DNA of 60,610 nucleotides from Methanoculleus sp. (lineage in GTDB: Archaea; Halobacteriota; Methanomicrobia; Methanomicrobiales; Methanoculleaceae), in NCBI RefSeq assembly GCF_020696975.1, contig NZ_JAJGBK010000012.1, positions 1 to 60,610 of the forward strand, read 5' to 3'. Every line of letters begins with the position of its first letter. Positions within the stretch are counted from its first letter, which is position 1. Below are positions 59,619-60,610 of this stretch, piece by piece. The notes under the pieces were generated by a model. The model searched no databases. It had not been told where the DNA came from and saw only the letters and a program-made list of their open reading frames with translations. Both the position numbers and the translations under genes were made by a program.

Positions 59619-60610
59619 TCACCTCCCTTTTGTCTTCCCGATATCCCGTGCGAGTTTTCCAATCCCTTTCCAGCGTTTCTTCTCGAGCCGGACCAGCCCG
59701 ATCTCCGCTTTCTCCTCCTCAAAGGCGAGTTCCCGCATGAGCCTCCGGTAACTCTCCAGCCGTGCCGCGGGGAGGGTCCCGTCCGCGACGGCCGCCTGCA
59801 CCGCACAGCCCGGCTCCCCCTCGTGCCGGCAGTCCGAGAACCTGCAGCCCTCCGCGAGCTCGAGGATCTCGGGGAACGTCCCGGCGATACCGGCGGACGC
59901 CGTCCCGATCCCAACTTCCCGCAGGCCGGGGTTGTCGATCATGAGCGCTCCGCCTTCGAGGACGAAGAGCTGGCGGACGGTCGTGGTGTGCCGCCCTCTC
60001 TCGTCGTAGTCCCGGACATCCGAGGTCTCCTGCACCGGACGGCCCATGAGCCGGTTGATCAGGGTGGACTTGCCGACGCCCGACGAGCCGATGAGGGCGA
60101 TCGTCGTTCCCGGCAGGAGGTAGGCACCGAGCCGGTCGACGCCCTCCCCGCTCACGGCGCTGATGGGGATGACCGGTATGCCGGGCGCGACCGCGGCGAG
60201 GCCGCCGGCGAGCGTTGCGGGGTCGTCCGCGAGGTCGGACTTGTTGATGACAATGGCCGGGCGGGCGCCGGATGCGCGGGCGATCGCGAGGTAGCGCTCG
60301 ATCCTGCGGGCGTTGAGGTCGCGGCCGGCGGCGGTCACGATGAAGACCGTATCGATATTCGCCGCGATGACCTGGTCGGTGCCGTCACGCCCCGCGCTCC
60401 CCCGCTCAAAGAGGGTCTTTCGCGGGAGGATATCGACGATCGTCGATCTCCCGGCCTCCGGCTGATGGAGGAGGACGACGAAGTCCCCCACCGCCGGGAA
60501 GCGGCCGAGCCTCCGGAGCGCCCCGGAGATACCGGCCGTGACGGACCCGCCGTCGATGAGCACGTCCCACACCGTCTTCTGCCGGCAGGCCACGCGGCCG
60601 GAGAGGTACT
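59619..60610 (-). CDS. rsgA: Ribosome small-subunit GTPase RsgA (5' end outside window)
   Basis: A circularly permuted GTPase acting in late 30S assembly. An OB-like N-terminus is followed by NKSD (G4), GSSGVGKST (G1) and DNPGLREVG (G3), in the order G4-G1-G3. The zinc site follows as CRFSDCRHEGEPGC. The C-terminus is a basic helix. The visible part is about 330 residues. The frame is open to the window edge and reads ...LSGRVACRQKTVWD at its start, so the true start is probably beyond the edge; the first in-window candidate is GTG at 60593. Confidence 0.9.
   Translation of the reverse strand, partial: YLSGRVACRQKTVWDVLIDGGSVTAGISGALRRLGRFPAVGDFVVLLHQPEAGRSTIVDILPRKTLFERGSAGRDGTDQVIAANIDTVFIVTAAGRDLNARRIERYLAIARASGARPAIVINKSDLADDPATLAGGLAAVAPGIPVIPISAVSGEGVDRLGAYLLPGTTIALIGSSGVGKSTLINRLMGRPVQETSDVRDYDERGRHTTTVRQLFVLEGGALMIDNPGLREVGIGTASAGIAGTFPEILELAEGCRFSDCRHEGEPGCAVQAAVADGTLPAARLESYRRLMRELAFEEEKAEIGLVRLEKKRWKGIGKLARDIGKTKGR

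Overview
The window is chromosomal DNA of a GC-rich euryarchaeote. The gene content fits a hydrogenotrophic methanogen of the order Methanomicrobiales, most like Methanoculleus. That assignment is inferred from protein families and gene order as I remember them, because no database search could be run. Archaeal hallmarks seen directly are RNA polymerase subunits D, N and K, archaeal-type ribosomal proteins (uL13, eL18, uS2, uS4, uS9, uS11, uS13), deoxyhypusine synthase, diphthine synthase, an isopentenyl phosphate kinase branch of the mevalonate pathway, RNase J, TATA boxes about 27 nt before apparently leaderless start codons, and oligo-T stops.

Layout. 1-507: end of an rRNA operon (3' part of a 5S gene), tRNA-Cys, a 60-bp tandem duplication and a second complete 5S gene. 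1069-2610: three tandem hemerythrin-like proteins. 2718-8458: amino-acid permease, an ACT-ACT-metallo-beta-lactamase fusion, a secreted beta-propeller with a PGF-CTERM-like tail, a flavodoxin and a TPR protein. 8557-16057 (minus): gltX, idsA, RNase J, fni, ipk, mvk and a MEMO-family gene, covering prenyl-lipid precursor synthesis. 16085-21949 (minus): information-processing operon running from tRNA-Ser through rps13, rps4, rps11, rpoD, rpl18e, rpl13, rps9, rpoN, tRNA-Pro, rpoK and eno to rps2. 22064-27721 (minus): deoxyhypusine synthase, a 760-bp gene-free structured stretch, then five consecutive CBS-domain genes, the first ending in a zinc ribbon. 27933-29346: an ArvABC-like GTPase cluster. 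29623-33298: two radical SAM proteins and two cis-prenyltransferase homologues (one catalytic, one degenerate). 33295-40617: PolX with a degenerate polymerase site, DtxR-FeoA/FeoB iron uptake, dphB, DUF357, a flippase-like membrane protein and a bifunctional-nuclease-domain protein. 40644-44933: hisE, a NusA-like KH protein, a histidine-kinase-like sensor lacking its phospho-acceptor His, and a DUF432/MscS pair. 44965-48801: metallo-hydrolase, SIMPL-domain secreted protein, and an overlapping pair made of a transmembrane Ser/Thr kinase and a winged-helix/FHA protein. 49171-60610: small paralogues, NADP-type secondary alcohol dehydrogenase, permease, cysteine desulfurase, a frameshifted alcohol dehydrogenase remnant, two methyltransferases, an alpha/beta hydrolase, an M24 peptidase and a partial rsgA.

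How the genes work together. The isoprenoid genes supply precursors for archaeal membrane lipids. The two cis-prenyltransferase homologues would use the same precursors to make the polyprenyl carrier for glycosylation. The information operon mixes tRNAs, ribosomal proteins, RNA polymerase subunits and enolase. The most promising material for new biology is the kinase/wHTH-FHA pair (46701-48801), which suggests a membrane-to-DNA phosphothreonine circuit, together with the enzymes whose catalytic residues are replaced: PolX at 33295, the sensor kinase at 41451 and the cis-prenyltransferase at 32708. No CRISPR array, insertion sequence or prophage was seen.
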